A DNA stretch of 64,000 nt from DATEEW01 sp035273665 (GTDB lineage Bacteria; Pseudomonadota; Gammaproteobacteria; Burkholderiales; SG8-39), in the NCBI GenBank assembly GCA_035273665.1, contig DATEOW010000128.1, forward strand, positions 1 to 64,000, given 5' to 3'. Below the pieces are notes generated by a model, which saw only the letters and a list, made by a program, of their open reading frames with translations, was not told the DNA's origin and did not search any database. This document shows, piece by piece, positions 18,249-27,634 of the stretch (its first letter is position 1; each line of letters starts with the position of its first letter). A program made the position numbers and the translations under genes.

Positions 18249-19706
18249 ATGAGCAATCTCTCGCAACCCGATAGCAAACTTCTCATCGATGGCCGCTGGA
18301 TCGACGCGGAAGCAAAACATCGATTTCCCGTAATCAATCCCGCTACCGAGGAATTGATTTCCATGGTGGCGGAGGCGCGCGCCCCGGACGTGGATGCCGC
18401 AGTGCTTGCCGCACACCGCGCTTTGCATGCAGGGCCTTGGAGTCGCATGAGCGGCGCCGAGCGTGGCCGCATCCTTAACAAGCTTGCGGACCTGATCGAA
18501 GCGCAGGGCGAAGACCTCGTTATTCTCGAAAGCCTTAACGCCGGTAAGCCGCTGAATGCGACGCGTCGTCAAGATGTTGCCGCCGCCATTGATACGCTGC
18601 GCTACTACGCCGGTTGGGCGGACAAGATCTCGGGCGACATCGTGCCCACGCGCGGTGATGCGCTGACCTATGTCGAACGCGTTCCGGTAGGTGTGGTTGG
18701 CGCTATCGTGCCCTGGAATTTCCCATTGATGAATGCCGTGTGGAAAATCGCGCCCGCCTTGGCTTGCGGAAATACTGTGGTGTTGAAGCCTGCGGAGTTG
18801 ACGCCGCTATCCGCGCTCAAGCTGGGTGAGTTGGCGCTCCAAGCCGGTCTGCCAGCGGGCGTGCTCAATGTCGTGCCGGGCTTTGGTGCGATCGCAGGTC
18901 AGGCCTTGGTGGACCACCCGCTCGTGAATAAGATTTCCTTTACCGGTTCGCCCGCTGTCGGTAAGCACATCATGGCGAGTGCGTCCAAGCACGCCAAACA
19001 CGTCACGCTTGAGCTCGGCGGAAAATCGCCGAATGTGGTGTTCGACGATGCAGACCTCGATCTTGCTGTACGCGCTTCAAGCTCCGGTATTTTCTTCAAC
19101 GCGGGGCAGGTGTGCTCGGCCGGTTCGCGGATCCTCGTACAGCGTGGCGTGTATGAGCGTTTTGTCGAAGCCTTTGCGAAACGCGCACAAGCTATTCGCA
19201 TGGGCGACCCCTTTGATGCGCAGACGAATATGGGCCCGGTAATTTCGAAGGCGCAACAGCAAAAAATTCTGGGTTACATCGAATCGGGCAAGCTTGAAGG
19301 GGCGAGGCTCGTACAGGGCGGCGCGGCAGGTATCGAGCGCGGGTTCTATGTGCAGCCCACCGTCTTCGCCGATGTGAGCAATGAGATGAGCATCGCGCGC
19401 GAAGAAATCTTCGGCCCTGTCGCGGCAGTCATTCCTTTCGATAGCGAGGAAGAGGGCGTTCGCATCGCGAATGACAGTCCGTTCAGCTTGGCTGCCGCCT
19501 TGTGGACGCGAGACGTTGGCCGCGCGCACCGTGTCGCGAAAGGTCTGCGTGCCGGCACGGTGTGGATCAACACCTACGGTCATACCGATGCGCGCTTGCC
19601 CTGGGGCGGATTGGGCGGCGACTCGGGCGTGGGCCGCGATCTTGGCCGCGCGGCGATCGACAACTACACCGAGCAGAAAACGATCTGGCTGAACTTGGCG
19701 GCCTGA
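18249..19706 (+). CDS. NAD(P)-dependent aldehyde dehydrogenase
   Basis: 485 residues from the ATG at 18249, directly after GGAGGA. Complete ALDH set: VPWNFP, cofactor loop FTGSPAVGKHIM, general-base Glu in ELGGKSPNVV, catalytic Cys in FFNAGQVCSAGSR, and EEIFGPV. It oxidises an aldehyde to its acid. The closest look is to betaine/aromatic-aldehyde types, but the substrate cannot be fixed from sequence. Probably a single-gene unit. Confidence 0.93.
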   Translation: MSNLSQPDSKLLIDGRWIDAEAKHRFPVINPATEELISMVAEARAPDVDAAVLAAHRALHAGPWSRMSGAERGRILNKLADLIEAQGEDLVILESLNAGKPLNATRRQDVAAAIDTLRYYAGWADKISGDIVPTRGDALTYVERVPVGVVGAIVPWNFPLMNAVWKIAPALACGNTVVLKPAELTPLSALKLGELALQAGLPAGVLNVVPGFGAIAGQALVDHPLVNKISFTGSPAVGKHIMASASKHAKHVTLELGGKSPNVVFDDADLDLAVRASSSGIFFNAGQVCSAGSRILVQRGVYERFVEAFAKRAQAIRMGDPFDAQTNMGPVISKAQQQKILGYIESGKLEGARLVQGGAAGIERGFYVQPTVFADVSNEMSIAREEIFGPVAAVIPFDSEEEGVRIANDSPFSLAAALWTRDVGRAHRVAKGLRAGTVWINTYGHTDARLPWGGLGGDSGVGRDLGRAAIDNYTEQKTIWLNLAA

Positions 19707-19714
19707 GACGACGA

Positions 19715-19742
19715 AGAGGCGTTCAGTCCATCGGACGCCTCT
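19715..19742. terminator. Hairpin after the aldehyde dehydrogenase
   Basis: Arms AGAGGCGT / ACGCCTCT with a 12-base loop just after the stop. No strong U tract follows, so it is a stem-loop of moderate confidence. Confidence 0.45.
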
Positions 19743-19787
19743 GCGCTGCGGTGTTTTAAGTGCTGAAATCAAGGCGCGGTTATCTGG

Positions 19788-22295
19788 ATGTCTTATACTG
19801 GGTCATCGGCGCCGCTGTTACGCGCTTTCGCTGTTCTCTACATGCTGAACAAGAAATCTTCTCTTGTTTGCGGTCTCGGCATCTTCATCCTGCTCTTAGG
19901 CGGTTGCATCGCCGTCGGCTGGTTGATGCAAATCCAAAATGTCGTTCTCCCGGTTCCTGCTTGGGGGTGGATGGCGCTTCCACCCGCGATTTTCTTTTTT
20001 CTGGCGGGGTGCTGGCTGGTCGCGAAACATGGTTTCAACTTGGAATCGCGCTGGCTTGACGGCGCCGTAGGCGGAATCATTCTGGTCTGGGCCGCCGCCA
20101 CCTTGATCGAGCATGTTTCCGGGATCGATTTAGGTGTCGATCTTGGGCATCTGCAAACGTGGTTGCAGGCGCCAGATGCCGGAGCCTCTCATCGCATGGC
20201 GCCAAACACCTGTCTTGCTTTCATACTTGTCGGGTCGCTGATCGCCTTCGCTTCCCGCTTGTCTCAAACGAGAAGGATGCTGTGGCGGCACGCGGCCGTG
20301 TATGCACTCCTCGGCCTGGCATTAGCGGGGCTATTGGGCTACGTGCTGCAACTCGAATGGCTCTACTGGTGGTTCAGCGCTTCAAGGATGGTTGTGCCGA
20401 CGGCGGTGGGATTGCTCGCCCTTGGCGTTGCGCTGTGGCTTCACATACATAGACCGCGCGAGCTGAATGCCGCAGGCGAGATTACGCTTTTCAGCATCGT
20501 GACCTTGCTTGCGGTGGCGGCCGTCTCCGGGTTGACGGGCTTCGCAGTGTTGAAAAGCGCGATGGAAGGCAGTTTGGCCCATGATCTGAGCCACACGGCA
20601 AGACTGCGAGCCGAGCTTTTCGAGACAACCTTGCTCAAAGCGCTCAAAACCAGCCGAACGGCCGCCTCGTTCCCTGTCCTGCTTAACAACGTGCAGCGTT
20701 TGAATGAGGTGCCGCAGGATGGTGCCGCACAACGCACACTATTCGAGATCGGTAATAGTTTTCTGCATTTTGGTCTGTCGTCTTTGCAGATATACGACCG
20801 CAATGGCGGGCTTGTCGCCCAATTTGGTCGCTCTGTTGGAGCAGAGCAGCTAAGCGTCGCCGTGAACCTCGACGGCACACCGGCACAGTTGTTGTGGTCC
20901 GATGGTTTCGTGCTGCGTACGCGAATCCCGCTGTTAAAGCGCGGTGAGGCGATGGGCCATCTCATCAGCGAAGAACGGCTGCCGGTGTTGGACTGGGTAT
21001 TCTTCAGAGCGGAGGCGATGGGTAAGAGCGGCGAATTTAAAGTATGTGGACGCCGCGAAGACAGGCTCGATTGTTTTCCCAGTAGGCTGGTGCCGCAGGT
21101 GCACTTTTTTCCTTTCTGGGGTGAGAAAGGCGAGCCTTCTTATCCTGTTGCCCGTGCCATCCTCGGGCAAAGCGGTGAGACCAAAGTCCGCGACTTCCGC
21201 AACGTCCGTGTGTTTGCCTCGTATACGCCTATAGGCAATACGAGCTTGGGGCTTGTGGCGAAGATGGATAGCACGGAAATCTACGCGCCGTTGCAAGACC
21301 GGCTCGGGGCGTTGATAGCCTTTCCGCTGACGCTCCTCGTGGTGGCCGTCTATTTGGTGCGTGTGCGCATTGGTCCGCTTGCCGAACGTCTTGTTCGTTC
21401 CGAGCAAGAATGGAAGCTGCGCGAAAAACTGATGCTGGAGCTGGCCGACGCCGTGCCGTCATGGGTCGCTTACGTGGACAGTAAGGAGCGCTACCGTTAT
21501 TGCAACGCGCCCTATTTGCAGGCCTTGGGTTTACGGCAAGACGAAATACAAATGAGAACACTCTCTGATGTTCTTGGGCCGGAGATATACAGTTTGGTCA
21601 AGCCCTATGTGGACCGCGTCCTTCAAGGCGAGATTGTTTCTTTTGAGCGGCCGATCCATACCGCAGCAGGTGATCGCACTGCAGAGGCGCGCTACGTTCC
21701 GGACGTTACCGCCGAGGGCAGGGTGCGCGGTTTCTACTTGATGTTGTGGGATATCACGGAGCGCCGCAGGACCGAAGCGCAGCTGCGCAGGCAGGTCAGT
21801 ATCGATAATCTGACAGGCTTGCTTAACCGCGCCGCCTTGCTTGAAGTGTTGGAAGCGACGCTAGAAAGCTCACGAGCGGACGGCGGTTCCTTTGCGCTGT
21901 TGTTTCTCGATGTTGACCGGTTCAAGCAGATCAACGATACCCGCGGTCACGCAATCGGCGATGAAGTGCTGATCGAGTTTGGCAGGCGATTGAAAGACAC
22001 CTTGCGCGCGACCGATATAGTTGCGCGATTCGGCGGCGATGAATTCGTGGCGCTTTTGCCCAAAGTGCCCAACATCGATGTGGCTCAACGCGTCGGACAG
22101 GCGATCATCGATGCGATCGCCAAGCCGATGGCGATCGCTGATGGCGACGCGGTCCGAACTTCGACGAGTGTTGGCATTGCGTATATCACCCGCTTCGACA
22201 TGGCCGTGAAGGATTTGTTGAATGTCGCGGATGAAGCGCTCTATGACGCCAAGGGCGCGGGACGAAATCGATATATATTGAAACTGGTTGATTAA
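19788..22295 (+). CDS. Membrane diguanylate cyclase with extracytoplasmic sensor and PAS domain
   Basis: 835 residues. About seven N-terminal hydrophobic segments form an integral-membrane region; a long extracytoplasmic sensor (about 265-505) lies between helices; then a PAS domain (about 545-665); then GGDEF (about 670-835). The active loop FGGDEF is intact and an RATD motif five residues upstream is the product-inhibition I-site, so active c-di-GMP synthesis with feedback is expected. No EAL domain. The ATG at 19788 is used; an in-frame ATG at 19842 (MLNKKSS) is also possible. Confidence 0.88.
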   Translation: MSYTGSSAPLLRAFAVLYMLNKKSSLVCGLGIFILLLGGCIAVGWLMQIQNVVLPVPAWGWMALPPAIFFFLAGCWLVAKHGFNLESRWLDGAVGGIILVWAAATLIEHVSGIDLGVDLGHLQTWLQAPDAGASHRMAPNTCLAFILVGSLIAFASRLSQTRRMLWRHAAVYALLGLALAGLLGYVLQLEWLYWWFSASRMVVPTAVGLLALGVALWLHIHRPRELNAAGEITLFSIVTLLAVAAVSGLTGFAVLKSAMEGSLAHDLSHTARLRAELFETTLLKALKTSRTAASFPVLLNNVQRLNEVPQDGAAQRTLFEIGNSFLHFGLSSLQIYDRNGGLVAQFGRSVGAEQLSVAVNLDGTPAQLLWSDGFVLRTRIPLLKRGEAMGHLISEERLPVLDWVFFRAEAMGKSGEFKVCGRREDRLDCFPSRLVPQVHFFPFWGEKGEPSYPVARAILGQSGETKVRDFRNVRVFASYTPIGNTSLGLVAKMDSTEIYAPLQDRLGALIAFPLTLLVVAVYLVRVRIGPLAERLVRSEQEWKLREKLMLELADAVPSWVAYVDSKERYRYCNAPYLQALGLRQDEIQMRTLSDVLGPEIYSLVKPYVDRVLQGEIVSFERPIHTAAGDRTAEARYVPDVTAEGRVRGFYLMLWDITERRRTEAQLRRQVSIDNLTGLLNRAALLEVLEATLESSRADGGSFALLFLDVDRFKQINDTRGHAIGDEVLIEFGRRLKDTLRATDIVARFGGDEFVALLPKVPNIDVAQRVGQAIIDAIAKPMAIADGDAVRTSTSVGIAYITRFDMAVKDLLNVADEALYDAKGAGRNRYILKLVD

Positions 22296-22303
22296 ACTAC
22301 AGA

Positions 22304-23278
22304 CTACAGCCACTTCGCTTTGCGAAAACGCATAAACAAATATCCGTCGATCAACGCCATGGTCGCGAGAGAAAACGGATAACCGAAGCGCCAATCGAGT
22401 TCGGGCATATGCGCAAAGTTCATCCCGTATATGCCGGCAATCATCGTGGGGACGGCGACAAGCGCGGCATAAGCCGCGAGCCGTTTCGTCACTTCGTTAT
22501 CCTGGATCGCAAGCATGGAAAGATTGACCTGAATAGCGGTGGTCAACATCTCACGCGCGCTTTCGATGGATTGATTCAGGCGCGCTAAATGATCGTAGAC
22601 GTCGCTGAAATAATCGCGCAGACCCGTGCACAGATAAGGCACTCGTCCACCGAACAGTTTTCCGGTCGCTTCCTGTAGAGGCCCGACAGCATGCTTGAGC
22701 TGCATCAGTTTCTGTTTCAAGGCATACAACGATTCGATACTGTCGCGCGGGTCATGGTCTTCTTGATTGGCAAACAGCCCTTGTTCGATGCCTTCCAGTT
22801 CCGTTTCCAAGGCGTCAAGCACCGGGAAATAGCGATCGACGACCGCGTCCATCAGCGCGTAGAGCACATAGCCCGGCCCGTTTTTCAGCAAAGCCGGTTC
22901 GCGCTCGGTGCGCTTGCGCACGTCGACGAACCCGCGTTCGGAACGGCTACGGACCGAGACAACGTACTTCGGCCCCACGAAAACGTCTACTTCACCGCGC
23001 ACCAGTTCGCCGTCGACGTAATCGATCATATGCAGTACGACAAACAATGATTCGCCGTATTCGTCGATCTTGGGTCGTTGGTGACCGTGGTGGGCGTCTT
23101 CCACAGCGAGGGGGTGAAGATCGAAAACCGCCTGGATATCGGCTAATTCCTGCGAATCCGGGTCCTTCAGGGCAACCCAGACGAACGAGTCCTTCCGACT
23201 CATGTACTGGGGAATCTCGTTGATGCTTAGATCCGCCAGCTTGCGGCCGTCCTGATAAGCGACGCAGTTAATAATCAA
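22304..23278 (-). CDS. corA: Magnesium/cobalt transport protein CorA
   Basis: 324 residues, normal for CorA. A soluble N-terminal domain of about 265 residues precedes two C-terminal membrane helices with the GMN signature in GIYGMNFAHMPELDW and a basic C-terminal end (FRKAKWL). It forms pentameric inner-membrane divalent-cation channels. Convergent with the diguanylate cyclase, divergent from mobB. Confidence 0.95.
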   Translation of the reverse strand: MIINCVAYQDGRKLADLSINEIPQYMSRKDSFVWVALKDPDSQELADIQAVFDLHPLAVEDAHHGHQRPKIDEYGESLFVVLHMIDYVDGELVRGEVDVFVGPKYVVSVRSRSERGFVDVRKRTEREPALLKNGPGYVLYALMDAVVDRYFPVLDALETELEGIEQGLFANQEDHDPRDSIESLYALKQKLMQLKHAVGPLQEATGKLFGGRVPYLCTGLRDYFSDVYDHLARLNQSIESAREMLTTAIQVNLSMLAIQDNEVTKRLAAYAALVAVPTMIAGIYGMNFAHMPELDWRFGYPFSLATMALIDGYLFMRFRKAKWL

Positions 23279-23394
23279 AACACGCTCTCCGTCAATCGAA
23301 GTTGCGGCACTCTACTCTGGCAATTGCGCTGCGCCAAGGTCACAACTTGACGGCGGTCAGCCTTTCCCGGGTAGGGGCCTGTTAAAATCGACAA

Positions 23395-23895
23395 ATGAAA
23401 ATCTTCGGCTTCGCCGGCTGGTCAGGCAGCGGTAAAACGACCCTTATCGAACAACTCATTCCGCGCTTCGTTCAGGCCGGCCTGAGAGTCTCGCTGATCA
23501 AGCACGCACACCATAACTTCGATGTCGACCAACCAGGCAAGGATTCCTACCGCCATCGAGAGGCCGGCGCGCAAGAAGTGCTCGTTTCCTCGGCCAAGCG
23601 CTGGGTGCTCATGCACGAACTGCGCGATGAGGACGAGCCGCGTCTTGACGAAATGATCGCGCGCGTGGCCCCTTGCGACCTGCTGCTGATCGAGGGCTAT
23701 AAAAAATATCCGCTCCCCAAACTGGAAGTTTTTCGTACGGGCAACAACAAAGCCTTTCTTCACCCGGAAGACCCGCACATTGTCGGTATCGCAAGCGATG
23801 TGCCGGTGCAAACGAAACTGCCGCAATTTGATCTAAACGATTACGACGGGGTTGCGGCTTTCATCATGCAACATAACGGTTTACAGCGCGGTTAA
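23395..23895 (+). CDS. mobB: Molybdopterin-guanine dinucleotide biosynthesis adaptor MobB
   Basis: 166 residues with a P-loop near the N-terminus (GWSGSGKTTLIEQ) and the HAHHNFDVDQPGKDSYRHREAGA stretch typical of MobB. It binds GTP and assists MobA in making the guanylated cofactor; mobA is not in the window. First gene of a cofactor operon, its stop sharing one base with the moeA start. Confidence 0.94.
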   Translation: MKIFGFAGWSGSGKTTLIEQLIPRFVQAGLRVSLIKHAHHNFDVDQPGKDSYRHREAGAQEVLVSSAKRWVLMHELRDEDEPRLDEMIARVAPCDLLLIEGYKKYPLPKLEVFRTGNNKAFLHPEDPHIVGIASDVPVQTKLPQFDLNDYDGVAAFIMQHNGLQRG

Positions 23896-25115
23896 TGAAC
23901 GCCAACCTCCTGACCGTCGATGACGCCTTGGCGCGCTTGCTCCAAGGCGTTATTCCCGTCCGCGAGCAGGAGAGCGTCGCAACGCTCGACGCATTGGGCC
24001 GTGTCCTGGCCGTATCTCAGCGGTCAACGATCGATGTGCCGCCAATGGACAACAGCGCGATGGATGGTTATGCCGTACGCGTAGTGGATTGTGCGGGCGG
24101 TGCCAAACTTAGAATCTCCCAACGTATTGCCGCAGGCGATCGGCCGCAGCCGCTTGCTGCAGGCACGGCTGCTCGCATATTCACGGGCGCCCCCATTCCA
24201 CCGGGGGCCGATGCCATTGTGATGCAGGAATTTTGCAGCGTGGAAGGTGACACTGTGCTGGTCAATGCGCCGCCGCGTTTAGGACATTGGGTGCGTAAAC
24301 GCGGCGAAGATGTTCCGGCAGGGGGCGTTATCCTCTCTGCAGGACGAAAGTTGCAACCACAAGATATCGGTCTTGCTTCCTCTGTCGGCCTCGCGAGCTT
24401 GCCGGTGTTCCGACGCCTGAAAGTGGGCGTTTTCTTTACGGGGAGCGAACTCGTAATGCCCGGCGAGCCGCTGCCCGAAGGCGCGATCTACAACTCCAAT
24501 CGCTTCACGCTGAATAGTCTATTGCAGCGCATGGGTTGCGAAGTGATGGATCTGGGAATCGTTCCGGATACTCTAGAGGCCACGCGCGCAGCCTTCCGCA
24601 AGGCGGCCGCGGCCAGCGATCTCGTCATTACCAGCGGCGGCATGTCGGTCGGCGAGGAGGACCACGTCAAACCGGCGGTGGAAGCGGAAGGCCGTCTCGA
24701 TATGTGGCGCATCGCCATGAAACCGGGCAAGCCCTTGGCCTTCGGTTTCTTACGCAAAGACTCAGGGGGTGGTGAAGCTGCCTTCATCGGGCTGCCCGGC
24801 AACCCGGTGTCGACTTTCATTTGTTTTCTCATTTTTGTGCGCCCTTATATTCTTCGCGCACAAGGCGTGGAGGAGATCGCGGCGAAAGTTTTTTCGCTCG
24901 AAGCCGATTTCGACTGGGTTCAGCCCGACGCTCGGCGGGAATTCTTGCGCGTGCGAGTAAACGTACACGGCAAACTCGAGCTTTTTCCGAATCAAAGCTC
25001 CGCAGTGCTAACGTCCTGCGTGTGGGGCGACGGATTGATCGATAATCCCCCTAAGCAACCTATTGCAAAAGGGCAGCACGTGCCCTATCTACCTTTCAAT
25101 GCGCTGTTCGATTGA
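23895..25115 (+). CDS. moeA: Molybdopterin molybdenumtransferase MoeA
   Basis: 406 residues with MoeA hallmarks: PPMDNSAMDGYAV, TGAPIPPGADAIVMQE, GGMSVGEEDHVK, and the nucleotide-binding GLPGNPVSTF. It inserts molybdate into adenylated molybdopterin. Overlaps mobB by one base and is followed by moaD. Its presence fits the mod and tup importers at 6-10.6 kb. Confidence 0.95.
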   Translation: MNANLLTVDDALARLLQGVIPVREQESVATLDALGRVLAVSQRSTIDVPPMDNSAMDGYAVRVVDCAGGAKLRISQRIAAGDRPQPLAAGTAARIFTGAPIPPGADAIVMQEFCSVEGDTVLVNAPPRLGHWVRKRGEDVPAGGVILSAGRKLQPQDIGLASSVGLASLPVFRRLKVGVFFTGSELVMPGEPLPEGAIYNSNRFTLNSLLQRMGCEVMDLGIVPDTLEATRAAFRKAAAASDLVITSGGMSVGEEDHVKPAVEAEGRLDMWRIAMKPGKPLAFGFLRKDSGGGEAAFIGLPGNPVSTFICFLIFVRPYILRAQGVEEIAAKVFSLEADFDWVQPDARREFLRVRVNVHGKLELFPNQSSAVLTSCVWGDGLIDNPPKQPIAKGQHVPYLPFNALFD

Positions 25116-25122
25116 GGGACCG

Positions 25123-25377
25123 ATGATTAAGCTCGTCTTTTTTGCCAGATTGCGAGAAGACCTCGGCGTCGCCGATGAGCAATTGCAATTGCCTGAACAC
25201 GTGAAGACGGTCGACGCTTTGCGGCGTCATCTGATCGGACGAGGCGGCCGGTGGGAAGAGATCCTGGCGCCGAATAAATCGCTGCGCGTCGCGGTCAATC
25301 AAGAGATGGCGAAGGGCGAGACGACTGTGCAAGCGGGTGACGAAGTCGCGTTTTTCCCGCCGGTGACAGGCGGCTAA
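25123..25377 (+). CDS. moaD: Molybdopterin synthase small subunit MoaD
   Basis: 84 residues from the ATG at 25123, where homology begins (MIKLVFFARLREDLG). Ubiquitin-like fold ending in PPVTGG; the terminal Gly-Gly is thiocarboxylated to carry sulfur into molybdopterin. Seven bases after moeA, two before moaE. Confidence 0.94.
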   Translation: MIKLVFFARLREDLGVADEQLQLPEHVKTVDALRRHLIGRGGRWEEILAPNKSLRVAVNQEMAKGETTVQAGDEVAFFPPVTGG

Positions 25378-25379
25378 GC

Positions 25380-25844
25380 GTGCGTCTAAGCGTCCAGACC
25401 GAGGACTTCGATGTGAGCGCCGAAATCCGTGCGCTTCGAGAAGGCCGGCCTGAGGTCGGCGCGGTGGCCAGTTTCATCGGCATCGTTCGCGACATGAACG
25501 AGGGCGACCAGGTCAGCACGATGACCCTTGAACACTATCCCGGCATGACGGAAAAGGCGCTTGGCGCCATAGTGGAAGAGGCGAAACAACGCTGGCAATT
25601 TATCGATGCAACGGTGATTCATCGCATCGGCGAGTTGAAGCCACTTGATCAAATCGTGCTTGTCATCGTCGCGGCGGCACATCGCGGCGCAGCCTTCGCC
25701 GCTTGCGAATTCATCATGGATTATCTGAAAACGCGCGCACCTTTCTGGAAAAAAGAAAGTACACCCCATGGTCAGCGCTGGGTGGAGGCAAGAGCGGGCG
25801 ATGACGCGGCAGCCGAACGCTGGCAAAGCGGCGACGAGACATGA
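25380..25844 (+). CDS. moaE: Molybdopterin synthase catalytic subunit MoaE
   Basis: 154 residues, GTG start. Conserved blocks GAVASFIGIVRDMNEGD, LEHYPGMTEKAL, HRIGEL, VAAAHRGAAFAACEFIMDYLKTRAPFWKKE contain the catalytic Lys residues. With MoaD it converts precursor Z to molybdopterin. moaA and moaC are not nearby, so they must lie elsewhere. Stop overlaps crcB start (ATGA). Confidence 0.95.
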   Translation: MRLSVQTEDFDVSAEIRALREGRPEVGAVASFIGIVRDMNEGDQVSTMTLEHYPGMTEKALGAIVEEAKQRWQFIDATVIHRIGELKPLDQIVLVIVAAAHRGAAFAACEFIMDYLKTRAPFWKKESTPHGQRWVEARAGDDAAAERWQSGDET

Positions 25845-26227
25845 ACGGCGGCGCTTTTCTCGCCGTGGGTGTCGGTGCGGTATTGGGCGCTTATGGGCGC
25901 TGGGGCTTGAGCGCTTGGTTGAACCCCTCGAGCCCCAATGTGCCGACGGGAACCTTGCTCGCAAACGCGATCGGCGGCTATCTCGTGGGACTCGCCATCG
26001 GTTGGTTCGCGCAACATCCGGAGGCGTCGCCCGAGCTGCGGTTGTTCGTGATAACCGGTTTCCTCGGCGCGCTGACGACCTTCTCGACCTTTTCCGCGGA
26101 AGCCGTAGCGCTCTTGATCCGGGCCCAGTATCTGACGGCGTTCGTGCACATCGGCCTGCATTTAATCACCTCGCTCTTGCTAACCGTAGGGGGGCTGTAT
26201 ACGGTAAATTTATTGGCACGCCAGTAA
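25841..26227 (+). CDS. crcB: Fluoride channel CrcB/Fluc
   Basis: 128 residues, four hydrophobic helices, with GAYGRWGLS, GTLLANAIGGYLVG and the TTFSTFSAE motif whose Phe/Ser/Thr residues line the pore in Fluc channels. Works as a dual-topology dimer exporting fluoride. Translationally coupled to moaE, so it lacks its own leader; no fluoride riboswitch precedes it. Confidence 0.94.
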   Translation: MNGGAFLAVGVGAVLGAYGRWGLSAWLNPSSPNVPTGTLLANAIGGYLVGLAIGWFAQHPEASPELRLFVITGFLGALTTFSTFSAEAVALLIRAQYLTAFVHIGLHLITSLLLTVGGLYTVNLLARQ

Positions 26228-26238
26228 CGGAGGCAACC

Positions 26239-26574
26239 ATGTCCAAAGGCATGCGAGTCGAGTTGTTTTTTCCCGAGGACGAGAAGCACAAGCATGTGCT
26301 GATCGAAAAATGGATTTTCGAAGCGGCGCGCTGGGCCGGGATTCCGGGCGGGGCGATTTACCGTGCGCATGCCGGCTATGGGCGGCATGGCGAATTGCGC
26401 GACGAAGGCATTTTCGATATGGATCGGGCTCATCCCATGATGGCTTCCTTCATTACCAACCCGGCAACGGCGCAGAAGTTTCTGGACTACCTCGCCAAGG
26501 AGGGGTTGGACGTGTTCTACACTCGGTCCGAAGTGGAATACGGCCGCGTGGGCGAGCATCCGCTTCGGACTTGA
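26239..26574 (+). CDS. DUF190 (PII-like) protein
   Basis: 111 residues from the ATG at 26239 (CGGAGG upstream). MRVELFFPEDEKHKHVLIEKWIFEAARWAGIPGGAIYRAHAGYG is a typical DUF190 start; the family has a PII-like fold. DUF190 genes very often follow crcB, suggesting a role in controlling the channel; that is inferred from recurring linkage. Last gene of the moa-crcB run. Confidence 0.9.
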   Translation: MSKGMRVELFFPEDEKHKHVLIEKWIFEAARWAGIPGGAIYRAHAGYGRHGELRDEGIFDMDRAHPMMASFITNPATAQKFLDYLAKEGLDVFYTRSEVEYGRVGEHPLRT

Positions 26575-26588
26575 ATTAGTATCGGCCC

Positions 26589-26915
26589 ATGCGCAAGCAC
26601 TCCCGCTCCTTCCTCCTATTTCTCGCGATCCTATTGGCGCTGCCCATGCAGGCTTACGCTTTCTATGCGGCGAGCGATTGCCCCATGGCGGCGGCGCATC
26701 TGGACGGCTCCATGCCGATGGACGATTGCGAAGGCTGCGAGGCGGGTGGCGCCTGCGGGTTGATGAACTTCTGCCAGAGTTTGCAGCCGGGCGTCTTGTC
26801 TTTCACCGACGCAGCGGTCGCCATGTCCGCTTTAGGGCTCCACTTCCTTGTCACCGCTGCAGATTTTCGCACCCGCGCGCTCGCGCCGCCACACGAACCG
26901 CCTCGAACTCTCTGA
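26589..26915 (+). CDS. Small secreted Cys/Met/His-rich protein
   Basis: 108 residues. Signal peptide MRKHSRSFLLFLAILLALPMQAYA, then a short region dense in possible metal ligands (DCPMAAAHLDGSMPMDDCEGCEAGGACGLMNFCQ), then a hydrophobic stretch and a basic tail. The composition resembles DUF2946-type proteins found beside copper genes. Metal binding is inferred only from composition and from the HMA and MerT-like genes downstream. Confidence 0.6.
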   Translation: MRKHSRSFLLFLAILLALPMQAYAFYAASDCPMAAAHLDGSMPMDDCEGCEAGGACGLMNFCQSLQPGVLSFTDAAVAMSALGLHFLVTAADFRTRALAPPHEPPRTL

Positions 26916-26966
26916 AAAATAGCGCTGCGTTCCTAGACGCGGCTTTCTTATTTTTCGGAGAAGATC

Positions 26967-27623
26967 ATGAAAATTTTCTACGCGCTGGTGTGCAGCTTCA
27001 CGCTGTTCGCGGCCGGCACTGCCCATGCAGGATTATTCATCCCCAAGGGCAGCCATATGAGCATGGCGATGTACTCGCCGGATAGCCAGTCGGTCGAACT
27101 GGCGCATGGCTTCACGCGGGATTGGAGCGGTTCGGTCGGCTATCACCGTTATCTGAGCGATGACGAGCAGATCGAACGCGAGTTCTACACCCTGCAGGCG
27201 AGTTATCTTGCGCTGCGTCTCTTTCAGGACGACGGCATCGCCAACGTCTATGTTTTGGGCGGTCCCTTGCTCGCGCATAGCCAGGAATCGTCCGACGACA
27301 AGCTTGGTTTTCAGACCGGCTTATGGGCGGACTACGAAACACGCCGCATCTACACGCGCGCATCGGTGCAAACGCACTGGACGAGCGCCTTTAGTCAAAC
27401 CGTGATGACGGGCCAAGCACTTTGGGCACCCTATGCGGCGGATTACGAAGATGTGGCGACCTGGATCGGCTTGCAGGTCGAGAGACGCAATGGTCTCTCG
27501 AACGCGACGCAAGTGACGCCCTTGCTGCGGTTCTTCCAACGCAGTTGGTGGGTGGACGGCGGTGTGAGCGTGAACAGCAAGCATCGCGGCGACGTCTTCA
27601 TCAATCTCATGCTTTTATTTTGA
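26967..27623 (+). CDS. Secreted barrel-like protein of unknown function
   Basis: 218 residues with a signal peptide (MKIFYALVCSFTLFAAGTAHA) and a C-terminus ending in Phe (VFINLMLLF), the usual outer-membrane-assembly signature. Alternating strands such as FYTLQASYLALRLF and RIYTRASVQTHW suggest an eight-strand barrel. CGGAGAAGATC precedes the ATG. Not recognised; in a four-gene set with metal-related neighbours. Confidence 0.65.
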   Translation: MKIFYALVCSFTLFAAGTAHAGLFIPKGSHMSMAMYSPDSQSVELAHGFTRDWSGSVGYHRYLSDDEQIEREFYTLQASYLALRLFQDDGIANVYVLGGPLLAHSQESSDDKLGFQTGLWADYETRRIYTRASVQTHWTSAFSQTVMTGQALWAPYAADYEDVATWIGLQVERRNGLSNATQVTPLLRFFQRSWWVDGGVSVNSKHRGDVFINLMLLF

Positions 27624-27634
27624 AGGACAATCCA

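Noticed and set aside
25800..25841. Fluoride riboswitch for crcB
   Set aside because: crcB overlaps moaE by four bases, leaving no leader, and no riboswitch-like sequence was seen.
25768..26238. Long open frame running through moaE and crcB into the DUF190 gene
   Set aside because: It is an out-of-frame shadow; moaE and crcB are unmistakable in their own frames, and only the part from ATG 26239 matches DUF190.
23395..26574. Complete molybdopterin pathway in one locus
   Set aside because: Only mobB, moeA, moaD and moaE are present; moaA, moaC, mog and mobA are not in the window.
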